A stretch of 64,000 bases of DNA, from positions 25,610,513 to 25,674,512 of the forward strand of contig OY743181.1 in NCBI GenBank assembly GCA_963555705.1, written 5' to 3'. This DNA comes from Ligustrum vulgare (taxonomy: Eukaryota > Streptophyta > Magnoliopsida > Lamiales > Oleaceae). Every line of letters begins with the position of its first letter. Within the stretch, counting starts at the first letter, position 1. The translations under genes were made by a program, and so were the position numbers. This document shows, piece after piece, positions 1-13,282 of the stretch. Under the pieces are notes generated by a model. It was not told the DNA's origin, made no database searches, and was given only the letters and a program-made list of their open reading frames with translations.

Positions 1-393
1 CAAACACTTGCCAATTTATAAATCATATTCTTTTACAAAATAAATAGAGGCTTATTTATAGTGAATAGTGATTTCTAAGTGAACATGTGATTAAAAAGTA
101 TCGAATATTTTTGGATTTATATATAATATTATTTTATTTATAAATGTGTGATTGAAAAAGAAGAGAAAAAATTGTATTAAAATTTTAAAAGGGGCCAAAC
201 AAGGGCTTATTCTTCATTCACAACAATTGCCTCTTTTATTTCAAAACAATAAAAAAGACAAATATATCATTCATTAAAATATTTTAAAAGACAAAATACC
301 GAAATCTAAATTCCAAATTAAAGGGATGAAAATATTTTTTCACAGATCGTGACCCCCTTCACAAACGTGCGAGAATCCTTCACGGACAGGCCT
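1..393. other. AT-rich stretch without a gene
   Basis: No coding frame or RNA gene is visible. The stretch near 190-215 (gccaaacaagggctt) resembles the terminal motif of the MITE at 1739-1903, so it may hold a MITE end. The last five bases (389-393, GGCCT) are the target duplication of the Cassandra insertion that follows. Confidence 0.6.
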
Positions 394-670
394 TGTAACG
401 ACTCGGGTCCCACTTAACTGGTTGTCTCGATCGTTAGATGACGGCGTACTGTCTCCACTGTACCAACACGAATCTTTTCAGCATGTTTTGTCCTCACTCG
501 TACGCTCCTCGAGAAAACTTCCCAGGAGGTCACCCATCCCAAAATTGCTCCAAGACAAGCACGCATAATTATGGAGTTTCTAACGATGGACTTCCGAAAA
601 AGAAGGTGCACCTTGTTGGTATGGGTAGTACCTATCATTTCTTTTAAGCTTTCTTAGTCAGGGTATTACA
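394..670 (-). repeat. Cassandra LTR, minus strand, complete
   Basis: A 277-bp LTR that reads TGTAATACC...GTCGTTACA on the minus strand. Its 5S-derived domain lies at about 502-636. Next to it (671-690) is the reverse complement of the purine tract, so this is the 3' LTR of the minus-strand copy. Confidence 0.85.
502..636 (-). other. 5S rRNA-derived domain in Cassandra LTR
   Basis: On the minus strand this reads like plant 5S rRNA: a start similar to the 5S 5' half with ccaacaaggtgcacc, an aactcc segment and a gggatgggtgacctcctggg segment. The last of these is the best-preserved part of 5S rRNA. It is a captured 5S sequence, not a 5S gene, because it sits inside LTR ends. Confidence 0.8.
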
Positions 671-819
671 ATCACCTCATGTTGGACTCGCGACTTTCTC
701 ATCGTGCTTAACCCATCTGAGGATCTGTTGCCAGGCGTTGGGATTCTAGAGGTAGCTCCCGCCCTATGGCGTAGCACTTAGTTCTCGATTTCTGGCTGGC
801 AGCAGGCTCTGATACCATT

Positions 820-896
820 TGTAATGACTCGGGTCCCACTTAACTGGTTGTCCCGGCCGTTAGATGACGGCGTACTGTCCCCACTGTACTAACACG
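820..896 (-). repeat. Truncated Cassandra LTR, minus strand
   Basis: Only the last 77 bp of the LTR remain (U5 side on the minus strand), next to the primer-binding site of the minus copy at 805-817. At about 896 it changes directly into a plus-strand LTR that lacks its own first ~14 bp. This is the head-to-head joint. Confidence 0.8.
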
Positions 897-1161
897 CCAG
901 GAAAGGTTAAAAAGAAATGATAGGTACTACTCATACCAACAAGGTGCACCTTCTTTTCCGGAAGTCCATTGTTAGAAACTCCACAGTTAAGCGTGCTTGT
1001 CTTGGAGAAATTCTGGGATGGGTGACCCCCTGTGAAGTTTTCTCAGGGAGCGTCCAAGTGAGGACAAAGCATACTGAAAAGACTCGTGTTGGTACAGTGG
1101 GGACAGTACGACGTCATCTGACGGCCGGGACAGCCCATTAAGTGGGACCCGGGTCGTTACA
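896..1161 (+). repeat. Cassandra LTR, plus strand, lacking its first bases
   Basis: It starts at gccaggaaaggtt, so the expected TGTAACACCTAG start is missing. It ends GTCGTTACA at 1161, just before the primer-binding site (1164-1176). A 5S-derived domain spans about 919-1051 and includes cagttaagcgtgcttg and gggatgggtgacc. Confidence 0.85.
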
Positions 1162-1310
1162 AATGGTATCAGAGCCGGCCGCCAATCGGAAATCGGGAAC
1201 TAAGTGCTACGCCATAGGGCGGGAGTAATCTCTAGAATCCCAATGCCTAGCAACAGATCCTCAGATGGGTTAAGCGCGACGAGGACGTCGCGAGTCTAAC
1301 GGGGGGTGAT

Positions 1311-1588
1311 TGTAACACCTAGGCCAGGAAAGATTAAAAAGAAATGATAGGTACTACTCATACTAACAAGGTGCACCTTCTTTTTCGTAAGTTCATCGTT
1401 AGAAACTCCATAGTTAAGCGTGCTTGGCTTGGAGAAATTCTGGGATATGTGACCTCCTGGGAAGTTTTCTCGGGGAGCGTGTAAATGAGGACAAAGCATA
1501 CTGAAAAGACTCGTGTTGGTACAGTGGGGACAGTACTACGTCATCTGACGGCCAGGACAACTCGTTAAATGGGACCCGGGTCGTTACA
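1311..1588 (+). repeat. Cassandra LTR, plus strand, complete 3' LTR
   Basis: A 278-bp LTR running TGTAACACC...GTCGTTACA, preceded by a purine tract and followed by the GGCCT target duplication. The 5S-derived domain is at about 1346-1480. One change in the best-conserved 5S segment (gggatatgtgacc for gggatgggtgacc) indicates drift. Confidence 0.85.
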
Positions 1589-1738
1589 GGCCTCGATGGT
1601 TAGATCCAAACCGAAATGGGGGGTCTAGAAGTATGAATTCTGTACCCTAACAGCAGTGTCGGGTAATTAAAATTCTCATAGACCCCGACATCATTTAATT
1701 AAAATAAAATTGAAAATCAATTTTTATCCAAGTTTTTA

Positions 1739-1903
1739 GCACATGTTTGGTTCTAATTAAAATTAGATTTTAATCTCAAGTCGAAATCATCAATTAATTT
1801 TAACCACATATTTTATGGGATTCACAACTTTTTAACAACACATCTCATCAATTTTTATTAAAATCTACTAAAAATCTTATTTTAATCTATACCAAACAAG
1901 GGC
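1739..1903. mobile_element. Tourist-like MITE
   Basis: About 165 bp with imperfect terminal inverted repeats (GCACATGTTTGGT and ACCAAACAAGGGC) flanked by 3-bp TTA/TGA, the size of target site PIF/Harbinger MITEs use. There is no coding capacity. A related fragment without a clear far end lies at about 2488-2610. Confidence 0.55.
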
Positions 1904-1934
1904 TGAATATGAAAGCATGTTTAAAAAAAAAATA

Positions 1935-2044
1935 GAAAATAACTAACAATTGTAGAAAATAATTATTATCATACAATATGAAAGATGGAGAAAATAACTA
2001 ACAATTGTAGAAAATAATTATTATCATACAATATGAAAGATGGA
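1935..2044. repeat. 55-bp tandem duplication
   Basis: A 55-bp unit beginning gaaaataactaacaattg occurs twice back to back (1935-1989 and 1990-2044) with essentially no differences, so the duplication is recent. It lies in AT-rich DNA and has no evident function. Confidence 0.85.
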
Positions 2045-2610
2045 GATGAAGTTGTAAATGGAGATAGAGATCAAAATTTGGCGAAGAAAACTACGTGAAT
2101 ATTGAAGGATTTGTTTGTGCAACTAGATAATTGATTTAAATTGTGATTTTTTTTTTTTCAATTTTCACATATTTATTTAACATATAAAAACATGGCTCAA
2201 AGGGTATTCCGAAAATGGGGCCGGATCACCCTGCTATTGACCACTAATTCCTGAGTAAATTAGGAAGTAAAATGGTATTATAAGAAGATTCGACCGGCTC
2301 ACATGACGGATTTTACGCATTTCCAAATGAGTGCGATATAAAATAAAATAAATCTCTAACGGGCAGTTGTATTTATTCACTTTCTTAGAAGTTTTAGAAA
2401 ATTTATGTCAATTGTCCAAGTTTCAAGTAATTACGTGAATAATTATCGAGGTTATTTTTTTATAATAATAATTATTTAAGTTTCTAAGCTCATGTTTAGT
2501 ATAAATTAAAATTAAAATTTTAATCTAAATTAAAGTCAATAATCAATATCAACCATATATTTCATGAGAATCACATCTTTAAACCACACATTTCATTAAC
2601 TTTTATCAAA
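2045..2610. other. AT-rich stretch without a gene
   Basis: No supported reading frame. It contains a poly-T run near 2145-2158 and a MITE-like fragment from about 2488. Confidence 0.5.
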
Positions 2611-3066
2611 TTGTTGAAAAATTATTTCATTATTTTCAAATTGTGATTGATTGAAAATTAAAATTCCATCAGTTTCACAAACTTGGAAATTAAAGTTGCT
2701 GCATCAATTTCATTCGTTAACCGTTTCATCAAGTCATCAGTTTCATTTGTTCATGTTTTGATTAAATAAACTTTAATACTGCTGGTCTATAGAAGGCTAA
2801 ATACATTCTCGATTGAACAACACAAAACACGGTTGTAAAGCAAATTCAACTTCCTCCTCAATTTTCTTTTCCAGTAGGCAGCAGCTTCCACTTCGCTCCT
2901 TTTCCTCATTTGCTAAATTTCTTTGAGAGATAGACATAGCTAGTTCATAGGCGGTTAAATGTAGTGCAACGTGAACTGACAATCTATTGTATCTTGGGAA
3001 TCGAACACCGATCAAAGCCTCTTGCACTCCAGTGAGGCGAAGAATTCGATTTAAAATAAAATTAGT
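2611..3066 (+). repeat. Copia LTR fragment, plus strand
   Basis: It matches by eye the LTR at 20407-20836: ttgttgaaaaattatttcat at the start, a leader with cacttcgctccttttcctc, the stretch gagagatagacatagctag, and an end near cgaagaattcgatttaaa. Immediately after it (about 3067-3085) begins a piece of the same LTR in the opposite orientation, into which the gypsy element at 3086 inserted. Confidence 0.7.
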
Positions 3067-3085
3067 AAATGAGGAAAAGTAGCGA

Positions 3086-3761
3086 TGTAGCGCCTCGAGT
3101 TTCGTAAAACCCGAGATGCTACGTCGTCCTTTAAATTAACTATTTAACAAAATAATATGAAAATAAACTAAATTTTAAACATCACATTCATTTGGAAAAT
3201 TAGCAACGGTAACTCAAATTTAAATAAATTTACTTGAAAACATACCATAAAATTCCAAATCTCGACAATTTAAAAGAACAAGGTTTAATAAACTTGACTT
3301 TCAAATTAACTTAAAAATAAGGTTTGCCCTCGCTGCTCCTCATTCACCACCGTCTTCAAACTCTGCAAATGACAGTGGTTTGAACAGTAACATTTAGGGC
3401 ACAATTTTCTAGGTTTAAAGTGGGCCAAGAATTTGGGCTAGCAAAATTTCCTAATTGGACTTAAATGAATTGGACTAAAAATAATCAAGATTTGGACCAA
3501 CAAAATTTTTGGACCTAGAATAATAAAATTTTGACTTAAATAAATTGAACTCAAAAATATTAAAATTTGGATTTAAAACTGATAAGGAATTTGATACTTA
3601 AAGTATTTGAGATTGGACTCGATTTGAATATATATAAATTTATTTTACAATGGCCAGACAAACACGCTTTCACTTTAAAAAATAAAATTGGGGTTAAAAC
3701 TTAGCGACAGGCTTTTTGAGAAAAAATGATTTTATATTATTTAAAATTCTCGGTCACTACA
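3086..3761 (-). repeat. 3' LTR of the Tekay-like element, internally deleted
   Basis: It shares both ends with the 5' LTR at 10547-12880 (tgtagcgcc... at the left and ...cactaca at the right on the plus strand). It is only 676 bp because about 1.65 kb present in the 5' LTR is missing. The joint lies near 3367-3376, where caaactctgcaaatgacagtgg links sequence that is about 1.65 kb apart in the 5' copy. Confidence 0.85.
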
Positions 3762-5338
3762 ATCTTACCCCTTAAAATAATTTCGTCCTCGAAATTTAAA
3801 CTTACTCGATCTATAATATCTGGATACTTAGCCAGAATCTCATCATCTTTTTCCCAGGTGGCCTCATCACTACCATATCTACCACATTGGACTTTGACTA
3901 GTGAAATTTCTTTATTTCTTAAGTAATGGACTTTTCTATCAATAATGCACATAGATGCCTCCTCATAAGACAAATTCTTTCGAATTGAAATCAACTTAAA
4001 GTTCACTACGTGACTGGGACCGTGAACATACTTTCTCAATAAAGAAATGTGAAAGGCATTGTGCACAGTCGAAAGCTCGGGTGGCAACGCCAAACGATAA
4101 GCCACATTACCCACTTTCTTTAATATTCCAAATGGACCGATAAAACAAGGCCTTAATTTCCCTCTCTTGTTGAAATGAATAGTACCCTTCATAGGAGCTA
4201 CTTTCAAGAACGCTTTCTCTCCAATCTCAAAATCCAAGTCTTTTCTCCTTTGATCAGCATAACTTTTCTGTCTGTCTTGAGCAGCTTTAATCTGCAGTCT
4301 GATCTTCTCGATTACCTCAACGGTCCTCTCAATCAATTCTGGACCCAATAACTTCCTCTTACCAACCTCATCCCAATAGACTGGCGATCGACATCTTCGC
4401 TCAAACAGTGCTTCATATGGTGCCATACCAATGGTAACCTGAAATCTATTGTTGTAAGCAAACTCCACCAATGGCAAGTAAGTCTCCCAATTGCCGCTCA
4501 GGTCTAGAACACAGGCTCTAAGCATATTCTCCAACGTCTGAATGGTGTGCTCAGACTGCCCGTCCGTCTGAGGATGGTAAGCGGTACTAAAATTCAACTT
4601 GGTACCCATTGCAGTATGTAAGCTCTTCCAAAATCTAGAGGTGAACCTCGGATCTCTATCTGAAATAATGGGCGCTGGAACTCCATGGAGTTGAACAACC
4701 TCTCTGACATAAATCTGTGCCAATGAATCTACACCAAGAGTCATTCGAACTGGAAGAAAGTGGGTTGACTTTGTGAGTCGATCTACAACAACCCAAATAG
4801 CGTCATGTCCTTTTGCTGTTCTCGGTAAACCTGTCACAAAATCCATGAAAATTTTCTCCCATTTCCATTTTGGTATGTCCAAAGGGTTCAACAACCCTGA
4901 CTGTCTCTGATGTTCAGCCTTGACCTGCTGACAAGTCATGCATTGAGAGACAAACTTTGCGATACAACCCTTCATGTTCGTCCACTAGAATGTAGTGCGC
5001 AAATCACGATACATCGTCGTTCCTCCTGGATGAGTTGCGTATGGTGCCGAGTGAGCTTCCAGCATGATTTCATTTCTAATTTGATCATCTTTCGGTACAC
5101 AGAAATGACTCTTGAACATAAGTGCATGATCAGGGGCAATCTCGAAACCTATTCTCTTACCCGTCCCAACTTCAGTTTTGATCTTCTCTAAAAATTTATC
5201 CTCGACTTGAGCCGTCACAATTCTACCTCTCAAATCTGGTTTGATGGTCAGGTTCTCCAATCTACTAGAACTCCGAATCGATGGGGCTAGCACCTCAATC
5301 TTCAGGTTCTGAAAATCTCGTATTAACTGATCCTGCAC
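3737..5338 (-). pseudogene. Integrase with chromodomain (Tekay-like gypsy pol 3' part)
   Basis: Integrase inserts the reverse-transcribed DNA into the genome. The frame runs from about 5338 down to 3737 and is broken once, by a TAG at 4985-4987 where a Trp codon is expected (R-T-T-F-stop-W-T-N). Visible in order are the zinc-binding region around CMTCQQ, the catalytic core with MDFVTGLPRT, ISDRDPRF and YHPQTDGQSE, a GPF-type region (CFIGPFGILKKVG), and a C-terminal chromodomain (NLSYEEASMCIIDRKV, EATWEKDDE). Plant Tekay-type elements normally show Leu-Trp in the strand after LVKV; here it is Gln-Cys. The last codons overlap the 3' LTR start. Confidence 0.85.
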
Positions 5339-5364
5339 TGTCCCTAAAGCTGCTAACTGTCCAG

Positions 5365-6938
5365 TGATAAGTGTGTTTCACACCTATTTTGCTTTTAAAT
5401 CGACAATTTAATTGACAAATTGAGCAAATATCTACTTATATTTTGTGTTTATCTTGTACAATTAGGTACAACCTCAATTGAAAAGAAAATGGACAAGATT
5501 GAAGAGCAATTGAGCGAAAAATGAGCAATTTTGATGTCTAAGGACCTAATTGAAAGAAATCAAAAGTTTGGAGACTCAATCGCAACATCTCAGAAAGTTA
5601 GAGGACCATAGATGCAAATATTTTCAGGGGCATATTTTCAATAAAAGTCAAAATTCTAGGATTAAATTGAAGAATGCCAGAAGACGAGGGACTTGGGTTG
5701 CAAATTATTCAAAAAAAAAAGGGGAAAAGAAAAAAAATATAAATAATATTATAATTTATAATATGACATGGAATGGGCTTTGCCCATGCCTTTTCAATTC
5801 ATATGTTGTGCGCCCAACAAATTCAAACAGATTATTTATCTATTGCCCACACGATCGCGTGGGTTTATTCCAAGCGATTGCGTGGGCAATTTTCGGCCTA
5901 ATTTCGATTTTAATTTTTATTATTTTCATTTAAGGGCGTGTTTGGCTTTATTTGGACGCGTTTTAGGGATATTTTATGTCAGATTTTGGGGACTATAAAT
6001 ACTCTCATTTCTTCACTTTAAAGGATCCCAATTTTCTCTTCAAACCCTAGCCCCTCTTTTCCTTTTCTCTTCTTCATTGTTTTTTTTTTTTTTTTTTTTT
6101 GTAATTTAGTTTGCAGTTTATTTTTTATTTGAAGTTGCTAGCAGCCATTGGATCAAAGAAGTAAGAAGTAAAGTGGAAATACAAATCAAAGTTCAAAGAA
6201 TTCTTGGAGCAAAAATCAAGGGAAGTGTTATATTTCATTTATCTTGTATTTTTATCTTCAATTTCTATACTTTGTGATGTATTTTCATAAACCTTATCTT
6301 TTGTGGAATATTTATATAATGGTCTAGTTGTTTTATGTTGGGATTATTCCATGTGTTTGATTGATCGTCAAATATATGTTTTGTGAAGTGTATGATAATC
6401 GAGAGATATTGTGCATTTTAGACCAAATAACAAATGCTCTAGGTTCTTGTTAAGAATAGAGATATACCTTAAATCCTAGATGATCCATTGAGCTATTTTC
6501 ACAAAGAGTTAATGTAAATGATTGGGATTTAATCGACATAAAAACATAGTAGGTTAAACCAATTGATTATGGTTAATTTCACTCGAGAGAGGTAATAGCT
6601 AAACTTGGAAAATCGAGTCTAACATTGTAAATAAGTAATTTATTAATTTGCATGTGTTGAGAAATTACTTAAGCAAGAGTTAAGTGAAATCATGAATCCC
6701 AACTATTTTATCTTCCATTTTCCTTATTTTAATTTGGTTTAAAGTTAGTTTCTTTAATTTAAAATTTTCCAAAACCAACTTTTAATTGTGTGTTTCTTTT
6801 TATTGTTATAATTAAATTAATTAAAGTTGTATAATCTAAAATAAACATTCCTGGTGGGATCGACAATCCGAACTCAAAAGGTCCAATTTATTACTCTTGT
6901 GATCCGTGCACTTGCGGTACACACTATTTGAGCGAACA
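5365..6938. repeat. Solo LTR of another Ty3/gypsy family inside the Tekay-like pol
   Basis: A 1574-bp sequence running TGATAAGTG...GCGAACA, flanked by tccag (5360-5364) and tccaa (6939-6943), a 5-bp target duplication with one change. It splits the pol between RNase H and integrase. Near its 3' end it has gatccgtgcacttgcgg, a signature of long plant Ty3 (Tat/Athila-type) LTRs. It resembles the LTR at 17320-18842, with a shared gagcaaatatctact near the start and gcgaaca at the end. No internal region remains, so recombination between its two LTRs is the likely origin. Confidence 0.75.
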
Positions 6939-6944
6939 TCCAAC

Positions 6945-8298
6945 ATCTTTCCTACTCAAGGGATCTGCACTGCAACTTTATTCGTTTTACCTGGGTGGTA
7001 AAGAATAGTGCAGTCATAATCTTTTACCAATTCTAACCATCGACGATGCCTCATGTTCAGCTCCTTCTAGGTAAAGAAATACTTGAGGCTCTTGTGATCG
7101 GTGTAAATCTCGCATTTACTCCCATAAATATAATGTCACCAAATCTTAAGTGCGTGCACCATAGCTGCCAGCTCTAGATCATGTGTCGGATAGTTCTTCT
7201 CGTATGGCTTCAACTGTCTCGAAGCATAGGCGATCACTTTACCTTTCTGGATTAACACACATCCTAAATCATGTTTGGAGGCATCACTGTAAATCACAAA
7301 ACCATCAGGTCCATCTGGTACTGTCAAAATTGGTGCTAAAATCAATCTATTCTTCAATTCCTGAAAACTTTACTCACACTCTTCAGTCCACTGAAATTTA
7401 ACACCCTTCTGGGTCAACTGAGTTAGGGGACCCGATATCTTGGAGAATCCCTCAATGAATCGGCGGTAATACCCGGAAAAACCCAGAAAACTGCTCACAT
7501 CACCGACATTTGCTGGAGTAGTCCAATTAATCACCATCTCGATCTTAGAAGGATCGACTCCGATGCCATTGACTATAACAATATGACCTAGAAAACTAAT
7601 CTTCTCGAGCCAAAACTCACATTTCTTGAATTTGGAGTACAACTTTTCTGCTCTCAGGGTCTCCAGTACAATCCTCAAATGTTCTTCATGTTGCACAGAA
7701 TCCTTGGAATAGACCAAAATGTTATCGATGAAGACAATGACAAACTTATCCAAATAGTGATGAAAAACTCGATTCATCAAGTCCATAAATACTACGGGTG
7801 CATTCATGAGACCAAATGGCATCACAGTGAATTCATAATGTCCATATAGAGTTCTGAACGTCGTCTTAGGTATATCAGTCAACTTGATCTTCAACTGGTG
7901 GTAACCGGACCTTAAATCCATCTTTGAGAATACAACTCCCTTCAGTTGATCGAACAAGTCTTAGATCCTGGGAAGGGGGTACTTATTATTTATCTTCAAC
8001 TTATTAAGTTCTCGATAGTCGATGCACATCCTCATGCTGCCATCCTTCTTCTTCACAAATAGGACAGGTGCTCCCATGGGGATACACTCAGCCTAATAAA
8101 AGCCTTCTCTAGTAACTCTTCTAATTGAACCTTCAATTTTTGCAACTCCTTTGGTGCCATGCAATATGATGCTTTCGAAACAGGTGCAGCTCCCGGCACC
8201 AAGTCAATGACAAACTCCACTTGCCTATAAAGCGGGGGGCCTGGTAGGTCATCCGAAAATACGTCCTTGAAGTTACAAACAACGAGTATTGACTCCAA
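6945..8298 (-). pseudogene. Reverse transcriptase and RNase H (Tekay-like gypsy pol middle part)
   Basis: This part copies the element RNA into DNA and degrades the RNA template. RT motifs are visible at 7370-7957 ([37 protein letters not shown]) and the N-terminal RT approach at 8053-8298. RNase H follows at 7136-7357 with [14 protein letters not shown] and [11 protein letters not shown], then a degraded tail to about 6945. The active-site box reads Phe-Ile-Asp-Asn instead of Phe-Ile-Asp-Asp, so a catalytic aspartate is lost. Stops and frame changes separate the pieces near 7958-8053 and 7360. Confidence 0.85.
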
Positions 8299-8376
8299 CG
8301 TGATTTCCTCAGAAGGCTTGCCTTGGAGGTTAACCAGATAACCTTGACAATTTCCTTTAGCAAGTAGCTTTTCGTC

Positions 8377-8811
8377 TTACAAAGCCGAGATAAGGCGAGG
8401 AAGTGCCTTAACCTTCGACCAGTAAAACCTGAATATCTCATCCCCATTCTTCCGAAATACGACTTCTTTCTCATGGCACATGATTGTGGCGCGGTTAGAA
8501 CTCAACCAATCCATACCTAGGATAATGTCAAAGTCCTTCATCGGAATAATGTTCAGGTCTGCTTCTATCCCATCGAAATCTATCTGTACGTACTTGACTA
8601 TCCTATCCGTGTCAATAATTCCTCCTGACGGTAAGCTCACCTCATGTACACTACCAGTTGTTTCTCCCATCAAATTTAGTCTAGTAAGACATGCACAAGC
8701 TATAAATGAATGCGTAGCACCTGAATCTATTAAGACATATATAGGAATACCAGTAACAGATAATATGCCTGTTATCATGTTAATACCATCAATCTGAGTC
8801 ATGCATAGCAT
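8377..8811 (-). pseudogene. Retroviral-type aspartic protease (Tekay-like gypsy)
   Basis: A 144-residue open stretch with the catalytic motif VLIDSGATHSFIA and the flap/C-terminal motif FDIILGMDWLSSN, typical of Ty3/gypsy proteases that process the Gag-Pol polyprotein. It runs toward the RT part in the order expected for gypsy pol, but the reading frame changes near 8377-8300, so the polyprotein is not continuous. The fragment itself keeps its key residues. Confidence 0.8.
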
Positions 8812-8829
8812 ATAAAATGAAGCAAGATA

Positions 8830-9833
8830 GATACATGAATATCGAATTAACTGGTATACCTGTAATCACGTCGGAGTCCTCGATGGTGTCCATGGCAAAA
8901 ACTCTGGTCTTCCCCTTTTCGTTCTGGTCTACGTTTTTCTTCTGATTGGAACCCTGAGCAGGTGTAGCATGAAAATCCTGTGCAAAGTAGCCCAGCTGAC
9001 CACATCTATAACAAACTCTTTTTCCAAAGAGGCACTCTCCTTTATGTGTTCTCTGACATTTGGGACACGGTGGAATGTAACCAGTCCTTTGACCTCTGGT
9101 AGGTCCTATATTCGGCCTCTTGTTGGATGTCTGATTTTTGTTCTGATAATAATATGAATCATGCCATTTTCATTTATCCTGGTGCCTCTGGTTGTTTTGA
9201 TTACCTTGGGTGCTAGTCTTCGCACTAACATATGCCACAACTTGAGCTTTCTTAACAACTTCTCGATAAGTGGGCAATTCGTGCAAGCTACCAATCCGCT
9301 TGATATCCGAACATAAGCCTCTCTCTAATTGACGAGCATATCGAGACAGTTCCTCAAACTTCCTCTCATAATCAGTGATGTCCATCTCACCTTGGACCAA
9401 ACATAGAAATTCGGTCTCCTTGTGATCTCGGAGAGCTTGGGGGAAAAACTTGTCTTTAATTTCTTCCTTAAACTCATCTCAAGTCAAAGATGTCTGTTGT
9501 GCTTTAGTCCTAGTCCGTGATGCGGACTCCCACAAAAAATCGGCCCTTCCAACCAACATAAACTCTGCACATGAAACTTTCTTATCTTCAGGACAATAGA
9601 TATGCTTGAAGATCTTCTTGGTCATCTGTAACCATTCTTCCACAGCTAACGGACCATTCCCCCATCAAAAGTGGGCGGGCGATACTTCCTGAATTGCTCG
9701 ATAATCGGTACTGAGGAACCTGTCGAGGCTAGTCTTAAGTCTCGCACAGCCTAAAGTAGGTCCCTGATGATAGTGGACTGGGCCGTGGGGCCCTGTTCTG
9801 GGTTGGCATGCTCGAAGGTAGCATGATCCATTA
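8830..9833 (-). pseudogene. Gag of the Tekay-like gypsy element
   Basis: Gag packages the element RNA into particles. The piece at 9170-9400 has the gypsy Gag signature ITDYERKFEELSRYARQLE. Downstream, around 8960-9080, lies a degraded CCHC knuckle region (the minus strand gives cysteines around 9010 and 9060). An ATG-like start for MDHATFEHA lies near 9831. The stretch carries several stops and frame changes, so no full Gag is encoded. Confidence 0.7.
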
Positions 9834-10546
9834 CATGTCTATTATTGCGCCCTGCAATACCCTTTTAAAATGAAACAAAATATGTTGGTAAATTCGTCAA
9901 TGAAAATTTATAAACCAAGCATATCGTATAATCGACTCCCAAATGTCTCTTTATGTCGGCATAAAACTCCTTCGCTAGGTGTCACTTGTCATATGGGAAA
10001 GTTGAGAAAAATGGTCAATTGATTGAACATTAGTTGTCCAAGCCACTAACTATTGCATCATTGTGAGCAGTGCACTGGTAAAGTACATGTCCGGGTATTT
10101 CTTTGTAGGGTCCCCTATTTAATGATAAGTATCTTGAGAATACTCAATCTAATTTGATTTGTCTCCTTGAAAAAAAAAGTGTCATGTCTAAAGTTCGATT
10201 ATGCAAAGTCCAATTAGGGTTCTATAGTACTACTCATTTAAATTCGAGGACAAATGTATTTATAAAAACATCACTTAAATCATACTAATTCCCATTATGC
10301 TCCAAAATTCGTTTCTTTCTTTCTCTTTATTTCGGATACAAATTTTCTAATTCTTTCTCGTTTAAATCTCAAAACATTCTATTTCTCAACTATCTAAAAT
10401 AAATAAAATAAACATGATATTTCTTTACCTTCGGAGTCGGCGGAAGGAATGATGGCAGTGGCAAAAGTCGTCAAAACATATATATATAAATCTCCTAAAT
10501 TTTTTTGCAAGTTTACAGAAACGTAGACCTTGCTCTTATACCATGT
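9834..10546 (-). other. 5' untranslated leader and primer-binding site of the Tekay-like element
   Basis: Between LTR and gag the minus strand holds TGGTATAAGAGC (10532-10543), one base away from the initiator tRNA-Met complement TGGTATCAGAGC, followed by about 700 bp of AT-rich leader without a reading frame. This site primes minus-strand DNA synthesis in the family. Confidence 0.75.
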
Positions 10547-12880
<2,334 letters not shown>

Positions 12881-13282
12881 AGTGAAGTGGAAGCTGCTAG
12901 AAAAGAAAATTGAGGAGGAAGAGCCTCTATTTGGTAATAGTGTTTGGTTTATAAACTTTTTTACTTATAATTTTTGAGGTAAAAAGTAATGGTTGAAAAT
13001 TGAAAAGAGAAAATGTATGTGGTTAAAAAGTGATTTGAAAAATTGTATTGTTTATAAACATGTTTGTGTTTTATGTTGTTCAGCCGAGAATGTATTCAGC
13101 CTTTTATAGACTAGTACTATTAAAGATCCATTTAATCAAAATTTAAACAGATGAAACAGATGAATAGATGAAATGGTTAACGGATGAAATTGATGCAATA
13201 ACTTTAATTCCAAGTTTGTGAAACTGGTAAAATCTTAATTTTCATTCAATCACAATTTGAAAATAATGAAATAATTTTCCAA
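12881..13282 (-). repeat. Copia LTR fragment, minus strand, containing a small MITE
   Basis: This continues the minus-strand copia LTR begun at about 3067-3085; the gypsy element separates the two halves. Reading resumes with agtgaagtggaagctgct and ends at aattttccaa. A MITE-like insertion (about 12922-13066, starting gcctctatttggtaa and ending tttataaacatgtttg) interrupts it. Confidence 0.7.

Larger units (their letters stand above)
394..1588. mobile_element. Head-to-head composite of two Cassandra TRIM retrotransposons
   Basis: Cassandra elements are short non-coding LTR retrotransposons whose LTRs contain 5S rRNA-derived sequence with a Pol III promoter; they are mobilised in trans. Here a minus-strand copy (LTR 394-670, internal 671-819, truncated LTR 820-896) is fused to a plus-strand copy (truncated LTR 896-1161, internal 1162-1310, LTR 1311-1588). 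The plus copy has a primer-binding site TGGTATCAGAGCC (1164-1176, initiator tRNA-Met type) and a purine tract ending ggggggtgat (1301-1310). The minus copy shows the mirror image (primer site 805-817). The whole unit is flanked by the same 5 bp, GGCCT (389-393 and 1589-1593), so it appears to have integrated as one molecule, with both outer ends being the same LTR end. The family call is firm; the mechanism is inference. Confidence 0.85.

Noticed and set aside
414..1141. Frames of 65-75 codons on both strands in the first 1.5 kb
   Set aside because: They lie across the 5S-derived LTR domains of Cassandra, which is a non-coding element.
919..1480. Genuine 5S rRNA genes in tandem
   Set aside because: The 5S-like parts are flanked by LTR ends, primer-binding sites and purine tracts, in mixed orientation, and carry changes in conserved positions. 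They are Cassandra domains.
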